A stretch of DNA of 64,000 nt. It comes from Pseudarthrobacter oxydans. GTDB taxonomy: Bacteria > Actinomycetota > Actinomycetes > Actinomycetales > Micrococcaceae. The stretch lies in the NCBI RefSeq assembly GCF_030812335.1, contig NZ_JAUSSN010000011.1, forward strand, positions 62,001 to 126,000, read 5' to 3'. Shown piece by piece: positions 42,102 to 51,296 of the stretch; positions within the stretch are counted from its first letter, which is position 1; the number at the start of each line of letters is the position of its first letter. Below the pieces are notes generated by a model. It was given only the letters and a program-made list of their open reading frames with translations, did no database searches and had not been told where the DNA came from. Made by a program: the position numbers and the translations under genes.

Positions 42102-42435
42102 GGGAGTCGCCGGGGCCGCTAAGGCCGATGCCGGTCCCCCGGGCAGGTCCACCCGCCTCGGGCCAGTTGCGGCAGGGCGCGAAAAGCGCCGCCGGAACCG
42201 TTTTCTGCTGCGAAGTGGACCCGCCCCCTGGGAGTACCCATGGCCACGATCGAAGAAGCTGCCGCGCTGGCGGCAACCTGGAACTGACCGGGGACGTCCG
42301 GAGTCTGCGGCTTACACAACCCTCCGTTGCCCCTCAATGCTACGGGGCGGCCCCGATCTGTCAACCGCTCCGTGACCTGCCGTTTCGTCCGTCATCGCAG
42401 GTCAGAGCCGTCTTGTGGCCGGCGAAGTTTCGGGC
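42102..42435. other. Intergenic stretch without a gene
   Basis: About 330 nt between the promoter of the mannose synthase gene and the terminator of the amidohydrolase gene. Frames here are shadows without ribosome binding sites. No RNA structure was recognised. Confidence 0.4.
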
Positions 42436-42438
42436 CGG

Positions 42439-42459
42439 GCCGGCGCTTCGGCGCCGGCC
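42439..42459 (-). terminator. UUCG-loop terminator after the amidohydrolase gene
   Basis: GCCGGCGC-TTCG-GCGCCGGC forms an 8-bp GC stem with a UUCG tetraloop directly adjoining the stop codon region at 42461. Confidence 0.7.
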
Positions 42460-42460
42460 G

Positions 42461-44134
42461 TCAGCCCCGGAGCGAGCCGCTGGCGAACAGTTCCCGGCCG
42501 TCCTTGACGGTCTGCAGGCACACCGGCTCGGAGCCGGCGTCCAGTGCCGGCAGCAGCGGCGTCCGCGCGCGGGGGTCCGTGCTCCAGGACTGGACCCGGC
42601 CGTCGGCCACCTGGACCATGAGTTCCTCGACCTCCCACACGGCGAAGCTGGCGGGGGCGCCGGGTACCAGCTGGCCGGCCATCGGGTTCCGGTACCGGGC
42701 GGCCCGCCAGCCGGCGCGGGTGTGGCCGAGGAACGCGGCGCGGGCGGAGATCCGTTCCTCCGGGTTGCTGTGCTGCAGGCAGGCCCGGACGCTGGACCAG
42801 GGACGCAAGGGCGTGACCGGGCTGTCACTGCCGAAGCAGATCGGGACTCCCGCGGCGTAGAGGGAGGCGAAGGGGTTCATGCCGCTGCGCCGGGATCCCA
42901 GGCGCTGCTGGTAGAGGCCGTCCGCCGCGCCCCAGGCAGCATCGAAGCCGGGCTGCGCGCTGACCGTCACGGAGTAGCTGGCCAGCCGGCGGATGGATTC
43001 CGCATCGGCGAGCTCGACATGTTCCAGGCGGTGGCCCGCGGCGCGGACCTTCTGCTCTCCGACGTCGGCCGCCGCCAGGTCCAGCGCGTCCAGTGCGGCG
43101 TCGAGGCCGGCGTCGCCGATGACGTGGAAGCCTGCCTGGATCCCCAGCAGCGAGCACGCCGCGAGGTGGGCCGCCGCCTCCGCGGACGAGAGGTAGAGGC
43201 TGCCGCGCTCCCCCGCGGCGTCGCTGTAGTCCTCCCGCAGGGCCGCGGGCCGCGAACCGATCGAGCCGTCCAGGTTCAGGTCCCCCGCCAGTCCGAGGAC
43301 GGGCACGTCCAGGCCGTCGAGGATGGACCGGGCATGTTCCTCGGAGCCGGCCAGTTCGCCCCAGTACGGCAGGATCTCGGGAGCCGCGTCCGGGCCGGTG
43401 TTCCAGGCAACGGCGAGCCGGAGGTCCTCGATGCTGCCGATGTGCGGGGCCGCCATTTCCGCCAGGGCCACGTAGCCGTTGGCTGCCGCCTCCGCGAGGG
43501 CCCGCTGCTGGTAGCCGCGGAGCGCAGCGGCGGGCAGCCGGCGCGCGGCCAGCCGGGCGGATGTGTGCGCGTCCCGCTTGACCTGGCCGCCCGCCGCGGA
43601 GCCGTCCGTATCGTTGCTGCCGGCCGCGCGGAGGCCGGCGGCAGCCGCCAGCGAGGAGGACACGAGCGCCGAGTGCACGTCGACGCGGGAAAGGTAGACC
43701 TGCCGCCCGCCGGCGGCGCGTTCCAGTTCCTCGCCGGTGGGCAGGGCGGAGTCCGTCCACTGGGTCTCGTCCCAGCCGTGGCCCAGCACGGTGCCGCCCG
43801 CGCCGGAAGCGGAATTGCTGAAGCCGGCAACGGCGTCGAGCAGTTCCCGGGCCGAGCGGACCCCGCCGAGCTGCAGCGAGTCCAGGGCGATTCCCGTTTC
43901 GGTGAGATGGACGTGGGAATCGACGAAGCCGGGGGCGAGGAGCGCGCCGTGCAGGTCGATGACCTCCATCGAGGCGTCGGCTATCGAGGTGGCCGCCTGC
44001 TCGGAGCCGACCCAGGCGACGGTGTCGCCGTCGACCAGCATCGCCGTCGCAAAGGGGTCGGCGGCGGTGTACACGGAGCCGTTGCGGTACAGCGTTACCT
44101 TGTGCGGCGCGGGGGCGGCCGGTGCATCGGTCAT
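42461..44134 (-). CDS. Amidohydrolase family 3 protein (YtcJ-like)
   Basis: A 557-residue metal-dependent hydrolase. GFVDSHVHLTETGI carries the HxH metal site, HVIGDAGLDAALDAL and GHRLEHVELADAE supply the distal His residues, and PICFGSDSPVTPL the catalytic Asp. The N-terminal NGSVYTAADPFATAMLVDGD beta-sandwich is typical of the YtcJ group, whose substrates are unknown imides or N-formyl compounds. ATG 44134 has AAGGAGT about 9 nt upstream; the frame extending to 44464 overlaps helY and is not used. Confidence 0.87.
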   Translation of the reverse strand: MTDAPAAPAPHKVTLYRNGSVYTAADPFATAMLVDGDTVAWVGSEQAATSIADASMEVIDLHGALLAPGFVDSHVHLTETGIALDSLQLGGVRSARELLDAVAGFSNSASGAGGTVLGHGWDETQWTDSALPTGEELERAAGGRQVYLSRVDVHSALVSSSLAAAAGLRAAGSNDTDGSAAGGQVKRDAHTSARLAARRLPAAALRGYQQRALAEAAANGYVALAEMAAPHIGSIEDLRLAVAWNTGPDAAPEILPYWGELAGSEEHARSILDGLDVPVLGLAGDLNLDGSIGSRPAALREDYSDAAGERGSLYLSSAEAAAHLAACSLLGIQAGFHVIGDAGLDAALDALDLAAADVGEQKVRAAGHRLEHVELADAESIRRLASYSVTVSAQPGFDAAWGAADGLYQQRLGSRRSGMNPFASLYAAGVPICFGSDSPVTPLRPWSSVRACLQHSNPEERISARAAFLGHTRAGWRAARYRNPMAGQLVPGAPASFAVWEVEELMVQVADGRVQSWSTDPRARTPLLPALDAGSEPVCLQTVKDGRELFASGSLRG

Positions 44135-44197
44135 GGGTCGGGGACTCCTTATTGCTGGTGGCCGGCGCGGGCCGGACGTGTTCGACGGCGGGATGTT

Positions 44198-44213
44198 CCG
44201 GCCGGGGGGCCGG
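44198..44213 (-). terminator. Possible terminator after helY
   Basis: CCGGCC-GGGG-GGCCGG, a 6-bp GC hairpin 10 nt beyond the helY stop and before the amidohydrolase start. Confidence 0.4.
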
Positions 44214-44222
44214 CCGCGGCGG

Positions 44223-47117
44223 TCAGGCCACGGAGGAATACGCGACGACGCCGCGCTTGATGAGTTTGATCGCGTCGGCGCACAGCCGCGAGACCCTGGG
44301 GTCCAGCGACGGGATCTTCGCCAGCTGGTCCAGCAGGTCGATGACCTGTTTGACCCAGCGGACGAAGTCGCCCGCGGCCAGGTCCGTGCCGCTGAGGACG
44401 TCCTGCAGGTGCCGGCCTTTGGCCCACTTGAAAATGGGCCACACGAGGCCGAGTTCGGGTTCACCGGTCAGGGGGAGCTTGCTGGCTTCCTCGACGTCCT
44501 CCAGGGCGGACCATTCGCGCACCACGATGTCGACGGCGGATTCCAGTGACACGCTCGGCATCTTGGGCCGGAGCCCGCGGTCCTCACGTTTGGCCTGGTA
44601 TACCAGGACGCTGGCGAGGGCGGCGACCTCGGCGGCGTCCAGGTCGCTGAAGGCGCCCAGCCGCAGGGACTGCGATATCAGCAGGTCCTTCTCGCCGTAG
44701 ATCCGGCGCAGCCGCTGCCCGTCGGGGCTGATGGTGAGCACCCCGGCGTCGGAGGTTTCCAGGTAGCCGTAGCTGGACAGGACGCCGCAGACCCGGTCGA
44801 AGGTCTTGGCGATGGTGTTGGTGCGGCCCTGGATCTGGCGCACCAGCCCGTCGGTCTCCTGGCGGAGCTTCCAGTAGCGCTCGGACCAGCGTGCGTGGTC
44901 CTCGCGTTCGCTGCAGCCATGGCACGGGTGCGCGCGGAGTTCGCGGCGCAGCTCGGCGATCTTCCGTTCCTGGTCCGGCAGGGCGGCGGCGCGGCCGAAG
45001 TCGTCATTCCGGCTCGGCGGCGCGGGGGGCCGGTTTTCCCGGAGGGCGTTCCGGACCGAGGACGCCAGGTCGCGCCGTGACTTGGGCACCTTGGCGTTGA
45101 AGGATTTCGGGATCCGGACCCGGGTGATGGGAGCCAGCGGCCCTTCCACGTCCTGGGTGCCGATCCGCCGCAGCTGGTTGTCCAGGGTCATCACGGCGGG
45201 CCGCGGTTCCCGGGAGTGATGGTCGGAGCTGAGGACGACGGCGAGTCCGGGCGCCCGGCCGGTGGGCACGTCCACCACGTCCCCGGGGAGCAGCCTGCTC
45301 AGGGAGTCCTCGGTTACGGACTTCCTGGCCCGGGAGCTGGTCTGGGAGGCGTTCTTCTCGGCGTCGGAGAGCGCCCGCCGGATCCGGGAGTAGTCGGTGA
45401 AGTCGCCCAGGTGGCAGCTCATTGCCTTGCTGAAGCCGGCCAGGGATTCCTCGCGGCTGCGGACCTGTTTGGCCAGCCCGACGACGGAGCGGTCGGCCTG
45501 GAACTGGGCGAAGGAGGATTCGAGGATCTCCCGGGCCCGGGGCCGGCCGAATTGCGCCAGCAGGTTGATCGACATGTTGTACGTGGGCCGGAAGCTGGAG
45601 TTCAGCGGGTAGGTGCGCCGCGAGGCGAGGCCGGCGACGGCCGCCGGATCCGTGCCGGGCTGCCACAGCACAACGGCGTGGCCCTCGACGTCGATCCCGC
45701 GGCGGCCGGCGCGCCCGGTCAGCTGGGTGTACTCCCCCGCGGTGATGTTGACGTGCGCTTCGCCGTTGAACTTGTCGAGCTTCTCCAGCACGACGGAGCG
45801 TGCCGGCATGTTGACGCCGAGCGCCAGGGTTTCGGTCGCGAACACGGCCTTGACGAGCCCGTCGACGAAGAGCTTCTCGACGACTTCCTTGAAGGTGGGC
45901 AGCATGCCGGCGTGGTGGGCCGCCAGTCCGCGGAGCAGCCCGTCGCGCCAGCTCCAGAAGCCGAGCACGTCCAGGTCGTCGGAGGGGATGTCCTGTGCGG
46001 CCTCGTCGACGCGCCGGGCAATGATGAGCTGTTCCTGCTCGGTGGTCAGCCACAGCCCGGCAGCGACGCACTGTGCCACCGCGGCGTCGCAGCCTGCGCG
46101 GGAAAAGATGAAGGTGATCGCCGGCAACAGGTCCTGCCGGTCCAGGCTGGCGATGACCTGGGGGCGGCTGGCCTTCCGGACCGGGCTGCGCGGGCCGCCC
46201 TGCGGTGCATCGTCGCGCTGGTTCCGCTGGCGCCGGACGTTGCGGCCGCCCTGGCCGAAGCGTCCGCGGAAGTTCATCTGGCTCTCGGCGCGGGCCATGG
46301 AAAGTAGCTCGGGGTTGACCTCGAAGCCGGGGCGGGCACTCAGGTCGGCGGTTTCCGCGGTGGCGGATACGGCGGACACGGCGGCCTCGCCGGCCGGGGC
46401 GATCTCATCGAAGCTGGTGTCGCCGGCGAAGAGGTCCACGATCTTCCGGCCCACCATCACGTGCTGCCACAGCGGCACCGGCCGATGCTCGGACACGATG
46501 ACGTCGGTCTGGCCGCGCACCGTGTCCAGCCAGGCGCCGAACTCCTCGGCGTTGGAGACGGTGGCGCTGAGCGAGGCGACCTGGACTTCGCTGGGCAGGT
46601 GGATGATGACCTCTTCCCAGACGGCGCCGCGGAAGCGGTCCGCGAGGTAGTGCACCTCGTCCATTACGACATAGCCGAGGTTGGCCAGGGTGCTGGAGTC
46701 CGCGTAGAGCATATTGCGAAGCACCTCGGTGGTCATCACCACCACCGGGGCGTCGCCGTTGATGCTGGTGTCGCCGGTCAGCAGCCCCACCCGGTCGGCA
46801 CCGTACTTGTCCGCCAGCTCCGAGTACTTCTGGTTGGACAGGGCCTTGATCGGGGTGGTGTAGAAGGCCTTGAGCCCGCGCTGGAGGGCCAGGTAGATGG
46901 CAAACTCCCCCACGATGGTCTTGCCGGCACCCGTGGGGGCGGCCACCAGGACGCCGCGGCCGGCCTGCAGGGACAGGCACGCTTCGCGCTGGAAGTCGTC
47001 GAGGTCGAAGGCGAGCGAACGGATGAAGCCGCCCAGATAGGTTTTGGCTTCTGCGGCCCGCTCGACGCTGGCCCGGTAGCGTTCAGACGGCGATTCCGGC
47101 CCGGGGATTGAAGACAT
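44223..47117 (-). CDS. helY: Ski2/Mtr4-like DEVH-box RNA helicase HelY
   Basis: A 964-residue superfamily 2 helicase. Walker A APTGAGKT is at residues 60-67, DEVH at 153-156, SATVSN motif III follows, and motif VI lies in YTQLTGRAGRRGID. An N-terminal helicase core, a long winged/arch-like middle and a DSHCT-type C-terminus (ALASVLVYQAKRED, GDFVRWVKQVIDLLDQLAKI) are present. HelY-type proteins assist RNA turnover. ATG 47117 is preceded at six bases by TAGGCT, predicting a leaderless mRNA from a promoter within the end of tatC. Confidence 0.93.
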   Translation of the reverse strand: MSSIPGPESPSERYRASVERAAEAKTYLGGFIRSLAFDLDDFQREACLSLQAGRGVLVAAPTGAGKTIVGEFAIYLALQRGLKAFYTTPIKALSNQKYSELADKYGADRVGLLTGDTSINGDAPVVVMTTEVLRNMLYADSSTLANLGYVVMDEVHYLADRFRGAVWEEVIIHLPSEVQVASLSATVSNAEEFGAWLDTVRGQTDVIVSEHRPVPLWQHVMVGRKIVDLFAGDTSFDEIAPAGEAAVSAVSATAETADLSARPGFEVNPELLSMARAESQMNFRGRFGQGGRNVRRQRNQRDDAPQGGPRSPVRKASRPQVIASLDRQDLLPAITFIFSRAGCDAAVAQCVAAGLWLTTEQEQLIIARRVDEAAQDIPSDDLDVLGFWSWRDGLLRGLAAHHAGMLPTFKEVVEKLFVDGLVKAVFATETLALGVNMPARSVVLEKLDKFNGEAHVNITAGEYTQLTGRAGRRGIDVEGHAVVLWQPGTDPAAVAGLASRRTYPLNSSFRPTYNMSINLLAQFGRPRAREILESSFAQFQADRSVVGLAKQVRSREESLAGFSKAMSCHLGDFTDYSRIRRALSDAEKNASQTSSRARKSVTEDSLSRLLPGDVVDVPTGRAPGLAVVLSSDHHSREPRPAVMTLDNQLRRIGTQDVEGPLAPITRVRIPKSFNAKVPKSRRDLASSVRNALRENRPPAPPSRNDDFGRAAALPDQERKIAELRRELRAHPCHGCSEREDHARWSERYWKLRQETDGLVRQIQGRTNTIAKTFDRVCGVLSSYGYLETSDAGVLTISPDGQRLRRIYGEKDLLISQSLRLGAFSDLDAAEVAALASVLVYQAKREDRGLRPKMPSVSLESAVDIVVREWSALEDVEEASKLPLTGEPELGLVWPIFKWAKGRHLQDVLSGTDLAAGDFVRWVKQVIDLLDQLAKIPSLDPRVSRLCADAIKLIKRGVVAYSSVA

Positions 47118-47129
47118 GGTTCCAGCCTA
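47118..47129 (-). promoter_or_regulatory. -10 box of helY, leaderless start
   Basis: TAGGCT (minus strand 47129-47124), GGAACC, then ATG 47117. No Shine-Dalgarno sequence; the intergenic gap to tatC is only 24 nt. Confidence 0.5.
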
Positions 47130-47141
47130 GTGCGCCAAGGG

Positions 47142-47978
47142 CTAGAGATTCTCCAGCTCGGAACTGGGAGTCGCCCGGTCCGCGGTGGCTTCGGTCTCCG
47201 CGGCCCGTTTGACGGCGCGCCGTTCACGCCGGCGGTCGTTGAGCAGGCACAGTCCGATGGCGGCGAAGAACAGGAGCAGCATCGGCCCGGCAAGGTAGAA
47301 CATGCTCATCGCGTCCGCGCCGGGCGCGGCCATGGCGGCGAACAGGCAGACCAGGAACACGGTGATGCGCCAGCTCTTGACGAGCTGCTTGCCCTTGATG
47401 ACTCCCGCCAGGTTCAGCCCGACGAGGACCACCGGGAGCAGGAAGGCGATGCCGAAGGCCAGCAGGAGCCGCAACACAAACGCCAGGTACACCTGGGCGC
47501 TGATGAAGTTGGAGCCGCCGGAGGGGGTGAAATCGGTCAGCACCCGGACCGCGTTCGGAAGCACCAGCCAGGCCAGCAGGACGCCGCCCACAAACAGCGG
47601 AACGGCGGCCGCCACGAAGGACAGCGCCATCCGGCGTTCCTTCTTGTGCAGGCCGGGGACGATGAAGGCCCACAGCTGATAGAGCCAGACCGGGCTCGCG
47701 ACGATCAGGCCCAGGAAGACGGATACCTGGATCATGAGGTCGAAAGAGCTGGCCACGCCGTCAAAGTTCAACGTCGCCTGCCGGCCCTCATGTTCATTGA
47801 GGTCAGCGATCGGTTTGATCAGTGCCGCAAGCATGGGCTGGTAGACGAGGAACCCGACGACGGTCCCCAGGACGACGGCGATCGCGGACTTGAAGAGACG
47901 GTTCCGCAGCTCTTTCAGGTGATCGAGGAGCGCCATCCTCCCCTCGGGGTTCGACCGGCGGCCCATGGTTACTGCCAC
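47142..47978 (-). CDS. tatC: Sec-independent protein translocase TatC
   Basis: A 278-residue six-span membrane protein, receptor for twin-arginine signal peptides. MALLDHLKELRNRLFKSAIA is the cytoplasmic N-terminal motif, and YQLWAFIVPGLHKKERRMAL and FGIAFLLPVVLVGLNLAG are conserved. Start is GTG 47978, 8 nt after the tatA stop; an internal ATG at 47966 is an alternative. The C-terminal tail is longer and charged. Operon with tatA. Confidence 0.94.
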   Translation of the reverse strand: MAVTMGRRSNPEGRMALLDHLKELRNRLFKSAIAVVLGTVVGFLVYQPMLAALIKPIADLNEHEGRQATLNFDGVASSFDLMIQVSVFLGLIVASPVWLYQLWAFIVPGLHKKERRMALSFVAAAVPLFVGGVLLAWLVLPNAVRVLTDFTPSGGSNFISAQVYLAFVLRLLLAFGIAFLLPVVLVGLNLAGVIKGKQLVKSWRITVFLVCLFAAMAAPGADAMSMFYLAGPMLLLFFAAIGLCLLNDRRRERRAVKRAAETEATADRATPSSELENL

Positions 47979-47985
47979 GCGGTGG

Positions 47986-48255
47986 CTAGGCGCGGTTCGG
48001 CGGCGGAACGTCGGTTCCGTCGCCGGTGCGGGTTTCCGTGCCGGCGGACTTCGGGTGGTTCACGACCCGGCCCTCGACGGGCTCAGTGCCGTCTGTGGTG
48101 TCCGTGGCACCGTCCTTCTTCATCTCCCGGACTTCCGACTTGAAGATGCGCATCGACTGGCCGAGGCTCCTTGCCATGCCGGGCAGCTTTGGTGCAGCGA
48201 AAAGCACCAATGCCAGAACGATGATGATGATGAGATGCCAGCCTTCAAGCCTCAT
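47986..48255 (-). CDS. tatA: Twin-arginine translocase subunit TatA
   Basis: An 89-residue protein with one membrane helix (GWHLIIIIVLALVLFAAPKL), the conserved FAAPKLPGMARSLGQSM hinge and amphipathic helix, and a charged acidic tail. TatA polymerises to form the Tat export pathway with TatC. AAAGGA before ATG 48255. Confidence 0.93.
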   Translation of the reverse strand: MRLEGWHLIIIIVLALVLFAAPKLPGMARSLGQSMRIFKSEVREMKKDGATDTTDGTEPVEGRVVNHPKSAGTETRTGDGTDVPPPNRA

Positions 48256-48290
48256 AGCGGGAGGTCCTTTCGTTTGAATACATCCTACGT

Positions 48291-48668
48291 CTAACTCAAT
48301 TCGATGTCGTGTAGCCGCTGGGGCTGCCCGCGGTCCCGCTTGCGCTGGACGCGGCGCCGGCGGCGGGCTTCCTGGCGGGCGACCTTGGCCGCCCGGTAGT
48401 CATGCCCCATCTGCACGGGTGAGGCGAAAACGGCGGATCCGGGGTCGGCCGGCGGTTCCGCGTCCGTGCCGTCCGCACCCGGGCCGTCACCGCTGGCCGT
48501 GGACGGGGCGGCCGCGGCCGGCAGGGTGGAGAACCGCTCCCCCGCTTCGCCGAGTTCCTTGGCCGTGGCCATGAACTTCCGGAACAACCGGGCGCCGAGC
48601 ACAACAAAGAACAACAGTGACAGCGCAACGAGCGCTATCCAGATTACGATCCAGGACCACCAAGGCAT
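48291..48668 (-). CDS. Single-span membrane protein of the tat-pafBC region
   Basis: A 125-residue protein with one N-terminal span (WWSWIVIWIALVALSLLFFVVL) and a Pro/Ala/Asp-rich linker leading to a strongly basic C-terminus (ARRRRRVQRKRDRGQPQRL). I know of no assigned function. TAGACT lies seven bases before ATG 48668, predicting a leaderless start. It lies 27 nt from pafBC on the same strand, conserved order in this group by my recollection. Confidence 0.72.
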   Translation of the reverse strand: MPWWSWIVIWIALVALSLLFFVVLGARLFRKFMATAKELGEAGERFSTLPAAAAPSTASGDGPGADGTDAEPPADPGSAVFASPVQMGHDYRAAKVARQEARRRRRVQRKRDRGQPQRLHDIELS

Positions 48669-48681
48669 GCTGAGTAGTCTA
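48669..48681 (-). promoter_or_regulatory. -10 box of the 125-residue membrane protein gene
   Basis: TAGACT (minus strand 48681-48676) is seven bases before ATG 48668; leaderless arrangement. Confidence 0.45.
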
Positions 48682-48694
48682 TCCGCCGCACTGG

Positions 48695-50707
48695 CTAGTC
48701 TTCATAATTGGCCAGGCCGGCGGCCAGCCACTCGCGGGATGCCTCCGCCAGCTCTTCGGGCTGCAGGATCCGGGCCGCCCCGCCGTGCTGGGCCACGAAC
48801 ATCGGCAGCCAGCCGGTGCTGCCGAAGCGGATTTCGGCGAGCAGCCCGCCGCCGGGAAGTTCCGCGGTCCGCTCCGCGTAGTACTCATCGGCCAGGCCGA
48901 TGCCGCGGCGGGTGAGTTCAACCACCACCACGGTGTCGTCGTCGTTCGGGGTGAAGAGTTTGACGGGGAAACTGCTGCCCGGCGCCGCCGTCTCCGAGAC
49001 GGGCAGGCCGGTGCTTTCCAGGGCTTCGATCCGGTCCAGCCGGAAGTTGCGCAGCCCCAGCGCGGAATGGCAGTAGGCCTCGAGGTACCAGGTGTTGTCC
49101 AGCGAGTAGAGCCGCAGCGGATCGATGTTTCGTTCGGAGACCGTGTCCCGCAGCGGCGAGAAGTAGCGCAGCCGCAGCTGGACGCCGGCCCGGATGGCTT
49201 CGCGCGCCGTTTCCAGCGCTGCGGAGTTCCCGGGCCCCACCTCGGGGCCGGAGAGGGCGGCCGCTTTGAGGCCCTCCTCCCCCGCCGCTGCCATGAGCTT
49301 GAGCGTGACGGATTCCAGGGCGCTGCCCGCGGCCAGCTCGGGCAGGCCGTTGAGCGTCTCCAGCCCGGTCAGCAGGGCGCAGGCCTCCTCCACGGTGAAG
49401 CGGACGGGCCGGTTCAGGTCGAGGTGCTCGGTGATGGTGACGTGGTCATCGTCCCACTGGATGTCCAGCAGGTCGTCCGGGTAGCCCTCGGGCAGGCCGG
49501 AGCAGATCAGGATCCGCAGGTCCGCTTCCAGCTCCTTGCGGGTGATCCCGAACTTCTGCGCCACGTCGCTGATGTGCAGGCCCTGGTTGTGCACCAAGAA
49601 CGGCACCAGCTGGAGCATCCGGGTCAGCTGGTCCTCGGACGTGCGTTTGCGGCCGTGCCGGGGTTTCCCCGGGGAGGAGGCCGCCGAGGAGTCCGCCGGG
49701 AAGGCGATCGGCGGGACGGGCGCTGCGGCGAAGTCGGCCGCGGCGGCCAGGCGTCGCCGCACGGAGCTGACGAGTTCGGGCGGGGACACCGCGACGGCCA
49801 GGGGTCCGTAGGAGGCGAGTTCCTCGGCGAGCGTCTCGACGTCCCGGAACGGCACGCTGAGGCGGTCCCGGCCCGTGGCGGGCAGCCCGGCGCCGGTGTC
49901 GGCCGCGGGGACGGGGAGGGCACGTTTACGGAGTCCGCGCAGCCTGCCGGGCCGGACATCGACGGCGGCTGACCGGACCGGCAGCTCCGCGAGCCCGGCC
50001 AGCTCGGCGCGCACGTTGAAGTCCGACGGCGGCGTGAAACTTTCCTTCTCCAGGACGGTCACGGCGGACGTGACGCGGGAGAGGCGGAAGAAGCGCTTGT
50101 CCCCCCGGGCCCGGTCGTGGGCCACGAGGTACCACTGGCCGAAGCGGTTGCCGAGTCCCCAGGGTTCCACGAGCCGCTCCTCTTCCTTGCCGGTGCTGCC
50201 GGCGAGGTAGCGGAAGCTGACAGGGTGCTGGGCGTGCATGGCCGCGACGAGGTCCTCGAACGCCTGCCCCGCGGGCCGGATCCGCGGCTGGACACCGGCG
50301 GGGAGTTCGGCGTCGACCAGGCCGCCGGAGGCCTGCAGCTTGCGTACAGCGTTGAGCGCTGCGGAGCCCAGCGCGGCGTGTTCCCAGAGCTGAGCCGCGA
50401 GCATAAGCACGGTGCACTCTGCCGGGGTGAGGCTGACGTCCGGAAGCCGGTTGGAGTCCTTGCCGATCCGGTAGCGGGTGGTGGCCGGATCATCGGAACC
50501 CCAGCCCTTGTCCGTGACGGTCTCGACATCGAAGCCGAACCGCCGCAGCTCGCCCTTGTCGCGTTCGAACATCCGGCCGAAGGCGACGTCGGTGCTGCTG
50601 GTGTCGTGGTAGACCTTCTCGCGCAGTTCACTGCGGCGCAGGCCGTAGGTGGTGTTGAGCAGGGCGATGAGCAGGTTCAGGAGGCGTTCGGTACGGGAGG
50701 CTGACAC
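48695..50707 (-). CDS. pafBC: Fused PafB-PafC WYL-domain transcription regulator
   Basis: A 670-residue protein with two copies of the wHTH-WYL-WCX arrangement. The first HTH begins ASRTERLLNLLIALLNTTYG, followed by a WYL-type domain (HPVSFRYLAGSTGKEEERLV); the second HTH begins LTRMLQLVPFLVHNQGLHIS and its WYL segment is RYFSPLRDTVSERNIDPLRL. In mycobacteria PafB and PafC are separate proteins that together activate the LexA-independent DNA-damage response; in Arthrobacter a natural fusion is known. GTG 50707 has TACCCT six bases upstream, a leaderless start. Two FKBP genes separate it from pafA. Confidence 0.93.
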   Translation of the reverse strand: MSASRTERLLNLLIALLNTTYGLRRSELREKVYHDTSSTDVAFGRMFERDKGELRRFGFDVETVTDKGWGSDDPATTRYRIGKDSNRLPDVSLTPAECTVLMLAAQLWEHAALGSAALNAVRKLQASGGLVDAELPAGVQPRIRPAGQAFEDLVAAMHAQHPVSFRYLAGSTGKEEERLVEPWGLGNRFGQWYLVAHDRARGDKRFFRLSRVTSAVTVLEKESFTPPSDFNVRAELAGLAELPVRSAAVDVRPGRLRGLRKRALPVPAADTGAGLPATGRDRLSVPFRDVETLAEELASYGPLAVAVSPPELVSSVRRRLAAAADFAAAPVPPIAFPADSSAASSPGKPRHGRKRTSEDQLTRMLQLVPFLVHNQGLHISDVAQKFGITRKELEADLRILICSGLPEGYPDDLLDIQWDDDHVTITEHLDLNRPVRFTVEEACALLTGLETLNGLPELAAGSALESVTLKLMAAAGEEGLKAAALSGPEVGPGNSAALETAREAIRAGVQLRLRYFSPLRDTVSERNIDPLRLYSLDNTWYLEAYCHSALGLRNFRLDRIEALESTGLPVSETAAPGSSFPVKLFTPNDDDTVVVVELTRRGIGLADEYYAERTAELPGGGLLAEIRFGSTGWLPMFVAQHGGAARILQPEELAEASREWLAAGLANYED

Positions 50708-50719
50708 CCCGCAAGGGTA
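50708..50719 (-). promoter_or_regulatory. -10 box of pafBC, leaderless start
   Basis: TACCCT (minus strand 50719-50714), six bases, then GTG 50707. No Shine-Dalgarno sequence. Confidence 0.45.
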
Positions 50720-50747
50720 CTAAAGTCCCCGCCCGAAACTGACAAAA

Positions 50748-50789
50748 GCGCGGCAACAGCCGGAAGAACTTTTCCGATTGTTACCGCGC
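50748..50789 (-). terminator. Terminator hairpin between the FKBP and pafBC genes
   Basis: GCGCGG...CCGCGC arms extend through imperfect AACA/TGTT and CGGAA/TTCCG pairs, closing on a loop. It separates pafBC from the upstream FKBP transcript. Confidence 0.65.
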
Positions 50790-50856
50790 CTCGTCAAGCA
50801 GGACGCCGTCCGGTCAGGACGGCCGCCGGTGGTTCCGCTGAGGGAGCCGGTGGGGA

Positions 50857-51252
50857 CTAGCGGACGGCGACGAGGTCGACGACGAAGATCAGGGCCTCGT
50901 TCGGGCCGATCGCTCCGCCGGCGCCGCGCGGGCCGTAGGCCAGTTCGGAGGGGATTTCGAGCCGGCGGCGGCCGCCGACCTTCATGCCCAGCAGGCCCTG
51001 GTCCCAGCCCTGGATGACCTGGCCGACGCCGACGCGGAAGTCGAGCGGTGCGCCGCGGCCCCAGGAGGCGTCGAACTCTTCGCCGGTGGACCAGGCCACG
51101 CCGACGTAGTGGGTGGAGACGGTGTCGCCGGCCTTGGCTTCGGCGCCGTCGCCCTCGATGAGGTCGGTGATGACCAGGTCGGTGGGCACGGGACCCTCCG
51201 GGAAGTCAATTTCCGGCTTCTGGCGGTCAATGTTGCGCTGTCCAAATGACAT
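50857..51252 (-). CDS. FKBP-type peptidyl-prolyl isomerase
   Basis: A 131-residue cytosolic FKBP. The active-site aromatic residues appear in STHYVGVAWSTGEEFDASW, VIQGWDQGLLGMKVGGRRRL and AYGPRGAGGAIGPNEALIFV. Catalyses cis-trans isomerisation at Xaa-Pro bonds. AAGGAGC before ATG 51252. It follows the lipoprotein FKBP, 44 nt apart. Confidence 0.92.
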   Translation of the reverse strand: MSFGQRNIDRQKPEIDFPEGPVPTDLVITDLIEGDGAEAKAGDTVSTHYVGVAWSTGEEFDASWGRGAPLDFRVGVGQVIQGWDQGLLGMKVGGRRRLEIPSELAYGPRGAGGAIGPNEALIFVVDLVAVR

Positions 51253-51296
51253 GGTTGCTCCTTCTAGCGTGGCTTGGGGTGCTGCGGGTGTGGTGG

